DNA from: Ypsolopha sequella
Taxonomy: Eukaryota > Arthropoda > Insecta > Lepidoptera > Ypsolophidae
Length of the DNA stretch: 64,000 nt
Direction: 5' to 3'
Assembly (NCBI GenBank): GCA_934047225.1
Contig: OW203989.1
Coordinates: 2,765,977-2,829,976 of the forward strand
Shown one piece after another: positions 55,385 through 64,000 of this stretch. The position numbers and the translations under genes were made by a program. The notes beneath the pieces are model-generated. The model was not told where the DNA came from. It saw only the letters and a list, made by a program, of their open reading frames with translations, and made no database searches. The stretch's first letter is position 1. Every line of letters begins with the position of its first letter.

Positions 55385-58300
55385 CCCTTCCTCAACATTC
55401 ACATTTTTGTTATCACACAAACCTAACTCAGCGATAAAATAATTAAACATTCTCTTAGACAAAGGTTTAGTTAATACATCCGCTAACTGTTTCTGTGTAC
55501 AAATATACTCCAGATGAATAACACCTTCTTCAACTTTTTGTTTCACAAAATTAAATTTTACTTCCATATGTTTTAATCTTTTCTGATATGAACTTTTAAC
55601 CGACTTAATTGTACTTTGGTTATCTTCATAAATGACTATAAAACCTGTGTCTATATCAAGCTCACATAGCAATTTCTTTATCCAACAAGCTTCTACAGAA
55701 GCTTCACAAAGTGATACAAATTCAGCCTCAGTTGAACTCAACGCTACAGTCACTTGTTTCTTTGACTTCCATACTACAGTATTCCCAAAAACTTTAAATA
55801 AAAATCCTGAGGTTGACTTCCTATCACAGTCTCTAGCCCAATCGGCGTCCGCATATCCCATTAAAGGTACATTATGTTTGTCTTTAGAAAACAATAATTG
55901 CAATTCAATAGTTCCCTTCACATACCGCAATATTCTCTTTAATGCCTTCCACAACTCAGCACTTGGCTTCGATTGAAATCTACTAAGATAATACACTGAG
56001 GTAGCTAAATCAGGTCTTGAACCTACAGTGGCATACATTAAACAACCTATAAGCGAACGACATTGCTTCTCATATGATTGGTCAACAATACAATCATTTT
56101 CATTTAATGTAAAGTTTGCATCCATTGGTGAATCAATACTTTTACAGTTTTCCATTCCAAATCTGTTTAAAACCTTTTGTAAATATTTTGACTGATCTAT
56201 AACAATGCAGTTATTCTGCTTTTGAATTGAAATTCCCAAGTATGTTAAATTTTCACTTCCCATATCTTTCATTCTGAATTGTGTCGATAAAAAATCCTTG
56301 ACTGACTCTATTTCTGTCAAATCATTTCCTAAAATAAGTAAATCATCGACATACACTAGCAAATACATGTCTCCTCTCCTATACAAACAATAGTCATTTT
56401 CTGATCTTTGAAAACCTACTCCAGTAATCGTCTCAGTAAAACGTTCATACCAATATTTTGGTGATTTTCTCAAACCATACAAAGATTTTGTCAATTTCAA
56501 TACATGCCCTTCCTGAATGTCAATACCCTTAGGTGGCTTCAAATATACCTCTTCATCTATTCTTCCATACATAAATGCTCCTTTCACATCCATTTGATGT
56601 ATGTTATAATCCCTATGAGCAGCAACTGACAACACAATCCTCAAAGTTTGTAATTTTAATACTGGTGAATACACATCTTCAAATGTATCTTGCTGCTGAA
56701 ACCCTCGCACAACAAGTCTTGCCTTACATACACTTTTGTCATTCAAATCTTTCCTTGTAAAAACCCATTTTGTATCAATTAACTTGGCTCCATCTGGTTT
56801 AGGCACACTTTTCCATGTCTCACTCTCTTCTAACACATTTATTTCTTCTTTTACCGCCTTCTTCCATTCTCTCTTATCTTCTCTTGCCTCAATGTCCTCA
56901 TAGATAATCGGTACATCATTTGACTGTCCCATATACAAAGCAAACAATGCTTCCTCTTCCTCAGTAAAATCCATTACATAATCCTGTTGCCATGCTGGCT
57001 TATTAATCGTTCTTTTTGTTTGTGTCTTTGACTGACCTTCCTCTTGACTCGTATTTGGTTGTTGTTCATACACTCTTTCATCTGTTTCCACTCTTTCCTC
57101 TTTTTCCATTTTATTGACTCCTTCTACTCTGTTCTCTTTTTCTTGTTCCTCAACATCTATACTACTTCCTTCAATAACGACTACATCTCTCACCTTTTGT
57201 GGTCTTTCATCAAATATAACATTTCTCCCTACTATTACTTTATGTTGTTCGTCATCCCATAGTTTATATCCTCCTGTACAGTATCCTATCATAATCATCT
57301 TCTTTCCTTTATCATCCAACTTCCTTCTCAATTGACCTGGTACATGATTGTATGCAATACTTCCAAACACTCTCATATTAATTACATTCGGCTTCCTTCC
57401 TTCCCATAGCTCACTGGGAGTCCTATCTTTTGATACTGTAGGGCTTCTGTTAGTAACATATGCTGAGAAATAAACAGCTTCTCCCCAAAATTCCTTTCTT
57501 AAACCTGACTCAATCAATATAGTGCGTGCTTTGTCCATCAAAGTTCTATTCATTCGCTCAGCTACTCCATTCATCTCTGGATTATAAGCTACTGTGTACT
57601 GCATTAAAATTCCATTATCCTCACAAAACTGCTTGAATTCCCTTGACACATATTCACCCCCATTGTCAGTTCTAAGTTTCAGTAAATTTGTATTAAAATG
57701 TCGAGTAGCATAATTGTAGTACTGTCTAAACTTATCAAATACCTCTGACTTCTGTCTGATCAAGTAAACCATCACAAAGTGAGTATAATCATCGATAAAT
57801 GTTACAAAATAATTATTACCGTCCCATGTAGTGGGATTTATTGGTCCACAAACGTCACTGTGTACAAGTTCTAGTGGCCTACTCGCTCTATATCCTGGCT
57901 TATTAAAAGGCTGCTTTGACATTTTACCTAGCAAGCATGGTTCACACAAAAACTGTTCATTACCATTGTTTACATTTGAAATTCCGTGAACTAAATTCTT
58001 TTGACTCAATAACTTAATATTTTTAACTCCCAAATGACCAAAACGGCGATGCCACAAATCCAAATCAGTATTTTGCACAATATTACATTCAGTTACATTT
58101 ATCATTGTGTTTACCGTGTACAATGATCCATTACAGTAACCCATCATGATTAATTCCCCATATTGGTTAAAAACTTTTACGTTCCGTTCATTGAAAATTA
58201 CTTTCATCCCAAATGATCCCATTTTTGACACTGACAACAAATTCTTTCTTAAATCTGGCACATAGTATACGTTATTTATAGTACAGTAACTAGGCTCATT

Positions 58301-59353
58301 GTTTACCATACATTTTACCTTGATATTTCCGACTCCTTGGGCCTCAAGTGTCACCTCGTTCTTTGCTGCACATATTTTCTTCGGCACCTTCAAGTCTATA
58401 TATTCATAAAATAGTTCTTTACTATTGATAAGGTGATCAGAACACCCCGAGTCCAAACACCATTCTACATTTTCACTTTCACTTCGATAATTTTTGTTCA
58501 TCCTATTTCCACACTCAAACGCCTGACCATCCTCTTCTCTTTCCGCCATGAATGCTCTTGAATGTTCTCCTCTAGAACCGCCTTGACCTCGTCCTCTTTT
58601 TGGATTAAAACCGTTTCCATGAAAATTGCCTCCTCGTCCTTGAAATCCACGTCCTTGAAAATAACCTCTTCCACGATTCTGATCTCTCACTTGACCTCTG
58701 TTGTTGAAATTATTACACTGATACTGTTTATGTCCTTTCTGTCCACATGAATAACAAGTGAAACTTGTTGCAACATTCTCCGCATAACTGGGACAGTTTG
58801 ATAGCTTCTTCCTTTTTTCTTCTTCACCCAATAATCTATTTTTCAAAAAATCTAGTTTGAGGTTATCTACTGTTTCCAGCGCCGTTATTATCGCCTCATA
58901 TGATCTCGGCATGGACAGAAGTATGTAGTTAACTTTTTCTTCTTCTGTCAACTCGTTCCCAGCGTCTACCAGTTGAGAAAATATTTCTTCTATACTTATA
59001 AAATGTTGTAAGAGGGGCTGAGACTCCGTGTACTTCATATCTGATAGCTTTCTGCGTAAAAATAAACGGCTTCTTACACTTTTTTCTTTGAAACTTTCTT
59101 CCAGGTTTTTGATCATAGAATACGCAGTTGTCTTGTTTTTCAAGTATTCCAAATGGCTGTCCGCAACGCCACTTATTATTATAGCCTGAGCTTTAGATTC
59201 CGCTTTCTCATTTTCTTTAGTCGCAGCAAATTTTTCTTCTTGAACCGCATTCTGCACACCGGCTTCTCTCAAAATTGACATCAATCGAAACATCCACGCC
59301 CCGAAGTTTTCTCCCGCAAATCTGCTCAAATAAAACTTATCTTTCGTCTCCAT
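55379..59353 (-). CDS. copia-type gag-pol polyprotein
   Basis: A 1324-residue polyprotein (first ATG at 59353, METKDKFYL; an upstream extension lacks ATG). Order of Ty1/copia elements: gag, with zinc knuckle CYSCGQKGHKQYQC near 200-213; aspartic protease WCLDSGCSDH (Asp near 300); integrase zinc region WHRRFGHLG near 433 with CEPCLLGK; integrase Asp (HSDVCGP, near 497), Asp (RTDNGGEY, near 561), Glu (NGVAER, near 595); reverse transcriptase with SLYGLRKSP and YVDD near 1000; RNase H with DADWARD near 1169, SSTEAE near 1207 and EDNQST near 1242. Integrase before RT marks Ty1/copia rather than gypsy. There is no frameshift or internal stop. Gag and Pol share one frame, so Gag would need processing or splicing (as in Drosophila copia) for abundance. 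Confidence 0.97.
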   Translation of the reverse strand: METKDKFYLSRFAGENFGAWMFRLMSILREAGVQNAVQEEKFAATKENEKAESKAQAIIISGVADSHLEYLKNKTTAYSMIKNLEESFKEKSVRSRLFLRRKLSDMKYTESQPLLQHFISIEEIFSQLVDAGNELTEEEKVNYILLSMPRSYEAIITALETVDNLKLDFLKNRLLGEEEKRKKLSNCPSYAENVATSFTCYSCGQKGHKQYQCNNFNNRGQVRDQNRGRGYFQGRGFQGRGGNFHGNGFNPKRGRGQGGSRGEHSRAFMAEREEDGQAFECGNRMNKNYRSESENVEWCLDSGCSDHLINSKELFYEYIDLKVPKKICAAKNEVTLEAQGVGNIKVKCMVNNEPSYCTINNVYYVPDLRKNLLSVSKMGSFGMKVIFNERNVKVFNQYGELIMMGYCNGSLYTVNTMINVTECNIVQNTDLDLWHRRFGHLGVKNIKLLSQKNLVHGISNVNNGNEQFLCEPCLLGKMSKQPFNKPGYRASRPLELVHSDVCGPINPTTWDGNNYFVTFIDDYTHFVMVYLIRQKSEVFDKFRQYYNYATRHFNTNLLKLRTDNGGEYVSREFKQFCEDNGILMQYTVAYNPEMNGVAERMNRTLMDKARTILIESGLRKEFWGEAVYFSAYVTNRSPTVSKDRTPSELWEGRKPNVINMRVFGSIAYNHVPGQLRRKLDDKGKKMIMIGYCTGGYKLWDDEQHKVIVGRNVIFDERPQKVRDVVVIEGSSIDVEEQEKENRVEGVNKMEKEERVETDERVYEQQPNTSQEEGQSKTQTKRTINKPAWQQDYVMDFTEEEEALFALYMGQSNDVPIIYEDIEAREDKREWKKAVKEEINVLEESETWKSVPKPDGAKLIDTKWVFTRKDLNDKSVCKARLVVRGFQQQDTFEDVYSPVLKLQTLRIVLSVAAHRDYNIHQMDVKGAFMYGRIDEEVYLKPPKGIDIQEGHVLKLTKSLYGLRKSPKYWYERFTETITGVGFQRSENDYCLYRRGDMYLLVYVDDLLILGNDLTEIESVKDFLSTQFRMKDMGSENLTYLGISIQKQNNCIVIDQSKYLQKVLNRFGMENCKSIDSPMDANFTLNENDCIVDQSYEKQCRSLIGCLMYATVGSRPDLATSVYYLSRFQSKPSAELWKALKRILRYVKGTIELQLLFSKDKHNVPLMGYADADWARDCDRKSTSGFLFKVFGNTVVWKSKKQVTVALSSTEAEFVSLCEASVEACWIKKLLCELDIDTGFIVIYEDNQSTIKSVKSSYQKRLKHMEVKFNFVKQKVEEGVIHLEYICTQKQLADVLTKPLSKRMFNYFIAELGLCDNKNVNVEEGC
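55385..55394 (-). promoter_or_regulatory. Polypurine tract of the copia-type element
   Basis: The minus strand reads GAGGAAGGG directly before the 3' LTR, and encodes the last residues EEG of the ORF. Confidence 0.8.
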
Positions 59354-59488
59354 GTTACTATTTTCTTCTCTTCTTCTTTTCAATCCGTATTTCCGATCAA
59401 ACTTTTATTTTCCGTTTTCAATTTCTTTTCCATCCAACACAACAATGGCTGCACGGCGTCTTTTCCACTTTTCGTTTTCACGCAAATC

Positions 59489-59503
59489 CTGGGCCCATAA
59501 CCC
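59489..59503 (-). promoter_or_regulatory. Primer site matching the initiator tRNA-Met anticodon arm
   Basis: The plus strand reads CTGGGCCCATAACCC, the anticodon-arm sequence of animal initiator tRNA-Met. The element strand is its complement, adjacent to the 5' LTR. This is half-tRNA priming as known for Drosophila copia. Confidence 0.85.
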
Positions 59504-59721
59504 TATTGAATATTTGCTGAGGGCCAGGGCAGTTCTAGAGTTAAAAATATTAGTTTCTTCTGAACTAAATCTTTATTTATTAACTTAAAAACATAACTTT
59601 ATTTCTTCTTACAAAAATATAACAACGCCATCTTTTATGGCAGCAAGGCAGCAGTCACAAATTATAGACAAGACATCTTAATAGTTTTAATTAGAAAATA
59701 TGAATGTTGCTATATTCAACA
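59504..59721 (-). repeat. copia-type 5' LTR
   Basis: 218 bp, appears identical by eye to 55167-55384. Confidence 0.93.
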
Positions 59722-59949
59722 CTAACGACGTCACACGTTATCGTGCTACGAGCGCTGTAGAGGTCAGTGCATCCTCTGCTTCAATGCATAAGGCGAATGT
59801 AATTAGGTTACTAAAAGCCCTGTACAAAGTTGAATAAATATTTTATTTAATTCATATTATCAGTTATATTTTAAATACAAAAATATATGTCGCAGACCCA
59901 ACTAACGTCATTTATCGAAGCCTAGTCGGAAACGTCAAGTAGTTTACTT

Positions 59950-60180
59950 GGGTAAGGTCGATACAGCGATGGCAACACTAGTTTCCGGTAGTCTGACGTT
60001 TTGACGTTTCGTTTTTCTGTGAAGTGCTGTCCGCCATCACATCTGTTCTGTTGGAGAACGCCGAGAGGAACGCTGATTGCTTTGAAAGTGCGTCGCTGTA
60101 TCAAACTTACCGCGTTTCTCGACCAATTTATCGCTATGCCTGACACACCCGACAACGAACCCTCCTTTCCGCGTTCGCCA
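59950..60180 (+). other. Possible gene 5' end truncated by a MITE
   Basis: A CpG-richer segment with GTCTGACGTTTTGACGTTTC and GAAGTGCTGTCCGCCATCAC resembles insect 5' leaders. ATG at 60136 (context TTATCGCTATGCC) begins MPDTPDNEPSFPRSPY. The frame then enters the inverted repeat at about 60180 and stops at 60235. No homologue recognised. It may be a chance ORF. Confidence 0.25.
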
Positions 60181-60448
60181 TATACAAAATGTAACAGAAA
60201 GGTGGAACCATATTTGAATAGCTTGTTCAGTCAATGATATAGAACAACTTTTACTATGGAACAAACCCTGTACCTCGAAAAAAATATTAACTGTTTCATA
60301 GAAAAATGCAATGCCGTTCGGCCGAAATGTATGGAAGGGTAGATTTTTTTTTGAGTTGTCGGGTTTGGCTCCATAGTAAAAGTTGTTCTATATCATTGAC
60401 TGAATAAGCTCTTCAAATATGGTTACACCTTTCTGTTACACATTGTAT
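60180..60448. mobile_element. MITE with ~85-bp inverted arms
   Basis: TATACAAAATGTAACAGAAA is mirrored by TTTCTGTTACACATTGTATA. The arms continue through CAGTCAATGATATAGAACAA and CTTTTACTATGGA. TATA at both ends fits a TA target. Confidence 0.85.
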
Positions 60449-60572
60449 ATACTATTATAATAGAAAACATATTCAAAACATTTATAGATTTGAAAGTTAG
60501 AAAAAATCGCAAAGTCAATTCTAAAAAACCTCAAAATAGCGTTAATGACATTTAAATTCGCGGGAATTTTTA

Positions 60573-61070
60573 GGTGGCGCAACAGGACCCTATTACTAAT
60601 AAGCCTCCGCTGTCTGTCTGTCCGTCCGTCTATCTATCTGTATGTCATACCTTCAGCCTTTGTAGGTAGACAGTTGAAATTTTCATTAGTTTCACGGCAA
60701 ATAAAAAAAAAAACTTGAAACCCAAGGGGGCTCCCCATACAAAAAAACTCAAAAATGATGCATTTTTATACTTTATCAAGTTCCCCTCCTTATCTCCGAA
60801 ACAAGAGGACCAATAAAACATAAAAATAATCATGGTAGTAGGTGACTACGTAAAATTAACAAGAAAAATATAGTGGTTAAGATATTAGGGTTCCGTATTC
60901 AGCGGGGGCCACCAATTTTGTGAGGCACTACCTTAATGGCCTGTTTGTTTCACCTTAATATTGCTATTATGACATCTATGTTATTGAATATACCATGTTT
61001 TTAGGGTTCACTTGTATTGTGCGGAAACCCTTTGTGACCGAGTCCAACTCACACTTAGCCAAATTATTGT
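60573..61070 (+). repeat. GGGTTCCGT-family repeat, degraded
   Basis: CAACAGGACCCTATTACTAA, TCTGTCTGTCCGTCCGTC, AGGGTTCCGTATTCAGCGGG, GCGGAAACCCTTTGTGACC and GAGTCCAACTCACAC in family order. Confidence 0.6.
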
Positions 61071-62384
61071 ATGCTTTTTAACCTTGGTGTTGTAGCACAT
61101 GCTACGCCGTGTCCCCGTTGGATATGGGAATTTGATAAAATAACATTCTACAATAATTTACCTATATTTACTTTCATTGTTTTTAGAAACTATAATCATT
61201 TTTAATCCCGAGTAAAAGTAAACCAATACGCAATTAACATGCCATGAAACCCAACTAATAATCATTATTCAGTTTACTATTTGATGTGCACACGAAGCAG
61301 AAAATATTATTAAATGGTACAGGAAGCTGCAAACAAAAGTTATAATAATGGTACAGAAAGCTGCACACTAAAGTTATGAAACAGCTTGAAATGAATTTAT
61401 ATACATTATTTATAAATTTATAAAATATAAAAATGTATTAATAAAATATTTAAATATTTATACAAAAAATATTTATTATAAATTTTAAATAAAAAATATT
61501 GATAAAAGTTTATTTTTAAATTAGTAACAAACTAACAAAAATTACGCAAGTAAAAGTCCAAAAAATAAAAATTTAATCCGTAAAGGGAAGCAAACAAAAC
61601 ATTAAACATAAGCCGTTTACTCGTAAAAGCAGTCATAAGTAAAATATGTTCTTTTCCTCTTTACCAAAGAGCTTATTCTATGCCATTTAAAGACAATATT
61701 CCACCGAAAATAAACATATAATTACGGCTTCTTTTTCTAATTTACAACATGTATTGTAGTATTAACGAATATTACTTTAATACTTAAATTGTAGGATTAT
61801 ATTCTTGTATGCTTACGTGGTTCAAGATGCAGATTCAAGTGCAAACCTCTACACAAACCCAAAAACATGAATCAAAATCAAAATCAAATCAATGGCGCAT
61901 TGAAAATGTAATCAAGATTAATTTTAACCAATAATGTGTTTGGGAAACTTTTGAGAACCTTCAAAGTATTGCCAAAATTTTGTTTTTCCTGACACACGTT
62001 TTCAATTTTGTGCTCACGACGAAATGAGAGCGATTTTCACTATTTAAATTTTGCAACTTCTACAAAGAAAGATAGTTTGATCCTATTGCTAAAAATCTAC
62101 AAGCTTTCTATTTATTTTTACATCATAAAAAATTATTGCTTTAAAGGCGGTGATTTTTATGATGATACCTATTAGATCAAATAGTTTATAAACCCTTTGT
62201 GAAGAAAACACAAAAACGGAATAAATCCGTAAATATTATTATTTGTTTATAGCACGTAGTTTTCGTTTCTTAAGACCTAAAAAGACCGTGAAAGTTTATT
62301 AATATTCGAAACCGGTTGGGTCAAATTGTGCATAGTGTGGGGGGGACATAAACAATAATAGTGAAACTGTGTTGAATACTCTAA
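61071..62384. other. Unassigned, very AT-rich DNA
   Basis: No gene recognised. ATGAATCAAAATCAAAATC near 61868 looks like an inverted LINE tail, and AAATATTTAAATATTTATAC runs lie near 61445. Confidence 0.4.
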
Positions 62385-62480
62385 TTAAATTTATTTCTGA
62401 TTGATTTCTAGTTTGTAATGCACTCTAATAATAATTAGAGTATTCAAAGCGATAGATTTCGCAATAAAAACATATAATCT
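62385..62480. repeat. Solo terminal piece of the tRNA-cargo family
   Basis: TTTCTGATTGATTTCTAGTT, TGTAATGCACTCTAATAATA then ATTAGAGTATTC and CAATAAAAACATATAATCTT, as beside the 20668 copy. Confidence 0.55.
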
Positions 62481-62680
62481 TAGTAAATGAGAACTTTGAA
62501 TTTCATAACTGTCTGATGCAACATGTATTGTAGCGACGACAGCGCCTTCTGTTCAGAATGAGCAAGGTGTGCAATCACATAACGCCCTCGTGAGCGTTCA
62601 GTATGTGCATTACAAGGTGATATATCATTTAGTTACAAAAATTCGATGTTTAGATATGGTGGAAAAATTCGTCGTTCCAG

Positions 62681-62815
62681 ATACGAACCTCGGTAGCGCA
62701 GTCGGTAGCGCGCCTGTCGTGTAAGCAGGAGGTTACAGGTTCAAATCCTGGCCCGAGGAATTTTTTCAGAAATATTTGTTTCTGATTAATTTTTAGTCTG
62801 TAATGCACTCTTATA
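62681..62815 (+). repeat. tRNA-like segment with right terminal repeat
   Basis: ACCTCGGTAGCGCAGTCGGT begins the tRNA-like part. The anticodon stem CCTGT/GCAGG has loop CGTGTAA (anticodon TGT), and the T arm has GGTTCAAATCCTGG. TTTCTGATTAATTTTTAGTC and TGTAATGCACTC follow. No left arm nearby. The same A1-A72 mismatch as the 51-kb copy argues against a functional tRNA. Confidence 0.5.
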
Positions 62816-63179
62816 ATAATAAGATTGTTTTCTTCAAGATGCTTTCCAAGTTTCACCAATTGCCGACAATTGCAAGTATAAATTATACTGTGAAATTTAA
62901 ATAATGTCACAGTTTCTAATGGTTAAGAACACAAGTTTGATTGAAAAACCTACATGTTTATTTTCTTTGGTAAATATTCCTACTTAACCTAAAACCAACA
63001 AACGAGCTCAGTACAGCCGGCCCCGTTTACTTTAACGCTACGTAATTATGTCCGTGTGAATACCCACACTTGAGGCTGAGTGTACTTATGTTTGCTTGCG
63101 AGTCGTGACCCGACGCTCCACGTCGGGAAATGAAGGGTTATTTTCACAAATATACACTAACTATTCTTGAAAAAAATAT
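62816..63179. other. Unassigned DNA
   Basis: Nothing recognised. Confidence 0.4.
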
Positions 63180-63505
63180 ATATCGTTACGACACAAATCC
63201 CCGAGGGGGTGTAAGGTAAACTATGAAATGCAAGTCACAGTGCACACTCAGTACACTCGCGTTTCACCGACGATTATTACGTTCCAACGTGATGGATGGT
63301 GAGCGCTATCAGCGTACTTTGGGCACAAATACATGCTTTTTAAGGCATGCAGGTTTCTTTACGATGTTTTCCTTCATCGTTCAGCAAGTGGTAAGTACAA
63401 ACAAATACTATGCACATAAATTCCGAAAACTCATTGCTGCATGCCCGACCGGGTTTCGAACCTGGATCTCAAGATTATGAGGCCAGCTCTCTACTCCTGG
63501 CCTGG
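63180..63505 (-). repeat. tRNA-derived SINE, longest copy (minus)
   Basis: ATATATCGTTACGACACAAA, TCCCCGAGGGGGTG, CACAGTGCACACTCAGTAC, CAACGTGATGGATGGTGA, GATGTTTTCCTTCATCGTTC and, at the right, GACCGGGTTTCGAACCTGG (tRNA-like T arm). Confidence 0.7.
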
Positions 63506-63509
63506 TCTC

Positions 63510-63742
63510 CGGTATGGGTTCGGGCGGCTGATTGGATTTTACCTTGTATAATATATATTTTACCTATCATTTTAATCGTAAATATATTGCTACATAAATT
63601 AAATAAACCTTTCATTTAGTTCATGTACATTAATTATTTTATTACATATATTTTCTTTATTAGATTAAATTTGACGTGTAAAAAGGTATATATCTATACC
63701 TGCTTTGCAAAATAAACTATTTGAATTTGAATTTGAATTTGG
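63510..63742 (+). repeat. LINE 3' end with (TTTGAA)n tail
   Basis: Inverted counterpart of 9928-10175; ends CTGCTTTGCAAAATAAACTA and TTTGAATTTGAATTTGAATT. Confidence 0.65.
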
Positions 63743-63775
63743 TAAGTTAGTAACAATGGAAAGTAAAACATTTTT

Positions 63776-64000
63776 TTTAAGAGGTTATGCGAATTTTATT
63801 TTTGTCACTGTTACTCCAAGCGAAAAATCACGCAGTGCGAGAGGGGCGGATTCAGGGAAAAAGGGAAAAACGTTGGTTTTATATATTTAAAAAAAAAACT
63901 AAAATGTCTTGCAAAATTTCAAATATCCAATCTCTAGATATTGTTGAAACACACCTAATAAAATATGTTTGAGTTCTGTAGGGACCAATTCCTATTCGTC
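63776..64000 (+). repeat. Dispersed repeat, counterpart of 35716-35932, cut by window end
   Basis: GAGGTTATGCGAATTTTATT, TTACTCCAAGCGAAAAATCA and AATAAAATATGTTTGAGTTC match the 35.7-kb copy inverted. Confidence 0.75.

Larger units (their letters stand above)
55162..59726 (-). mobile_element. Complete copia-type LTR retrotransposon with target duplication
   Basis: CTAAC duplications (55162-55166 and 59722-59726) flank 218-bp LTRs that appear identical. Minus orientation: 5' LTR 59504-59721, initiator-tRNA primer site, gag-pol ORF, purine tract, 3' LTR 55167-55384. All enzymatic motifs are intact, so the insertion is recent and perhaps autonomous. Confidence 0.95.

Noticed and set aside
1..64000. 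Helitron, rRNA genes, bacterial-type defence or biosynthetic system
   Set aside because: No Rep/helicase coding, no rRNA blocks and no operon structure were seen on either strand.

Overview
The window looks like a gene-poor, AT-rich stretch of an insect nuclear genome, most probably Lepidoptera. The main reasons are: an intact BEL/Pao and an intact copia-type LTR retrotransposon; LINE remnants of the RTE and CR1/Jockey kinds with the tails usual in moths and butterflies; a tRNA-derived SINE whose end reads CATGAATCCCCGAGGG; GGGTTCCGT/CGAGTCCGACTCGC repeats; and many long-armed inverted-repeat elements. Nothing prokaryotic (operons, Shine-Dalgarno sites, CRISPR) is present. The taxonomic call is inference from repeat style; no species is claimed.

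Layout. 0-13 kb: dispersed repeats (a hairpin-ended family with copies near 1, 2.7, 6.4, 12.7 and 20.3 kb; RTE-like tails; SINEs) plus a 38-bp minisatellite (5.6-6.2 kb). 13.6-17 kb: a family with ~48-bp terminal inverted repeats (TIRs) in which two minisatellites have grown, 9 x 97 bp and 11 x 93 bp. 17-24.4 kb: MITEs, SINE and tRNA-like pieces and a 5'-truncated LINE with a readable reverse transcriptase on the minus strand. 24.5-31.3 kb: a complete BEL/Pao element (465-bp LTRs that look identical, ACGTG target duplication, one 1772-codon ORF). 31-42 kb: mostly foldback elements and unassigned DNA. 42.4-44.0 kb: two candidate exons of a THAP zinc-finger protein, the best host-gene candidate. 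44.5-45.6 kb: a composite 33/41-bp satellite. 46-55 kb: LINE tail, RTE tails, SINEs, foldbacks, TIR-bounded elements carrying a tRNA-like segment, and a possible signal-peptide first exon at 51.87 kb. 55.2-59.7 kb: a complete copia-type element on the minus strand (218-bp LTRs that look identical, CTAAC target duplication, initiator-tRNA anticodon-arm primer site). 59.7-64 kb: a possible gene 5' end cut by a MITE, then AT-rich DNA, tRNA-like and SINE pieces and a repeat running off the window.

The only complete coding capacity belongs to the two LTR elements, each with protease, integrase and RT/RNase H. Their matching LTRs and intact target duplications imply recent insertion. Most other structure is non-autonomous DNA presumably mobilised by enzymes encoded elsewhere. 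The least ordinary signals are the TIR-bounded tRNA-like cargo family, the two minisatellites seeded in copies of one TIR family, and the ~120-bp terminal hairpin of the 5-copy family.
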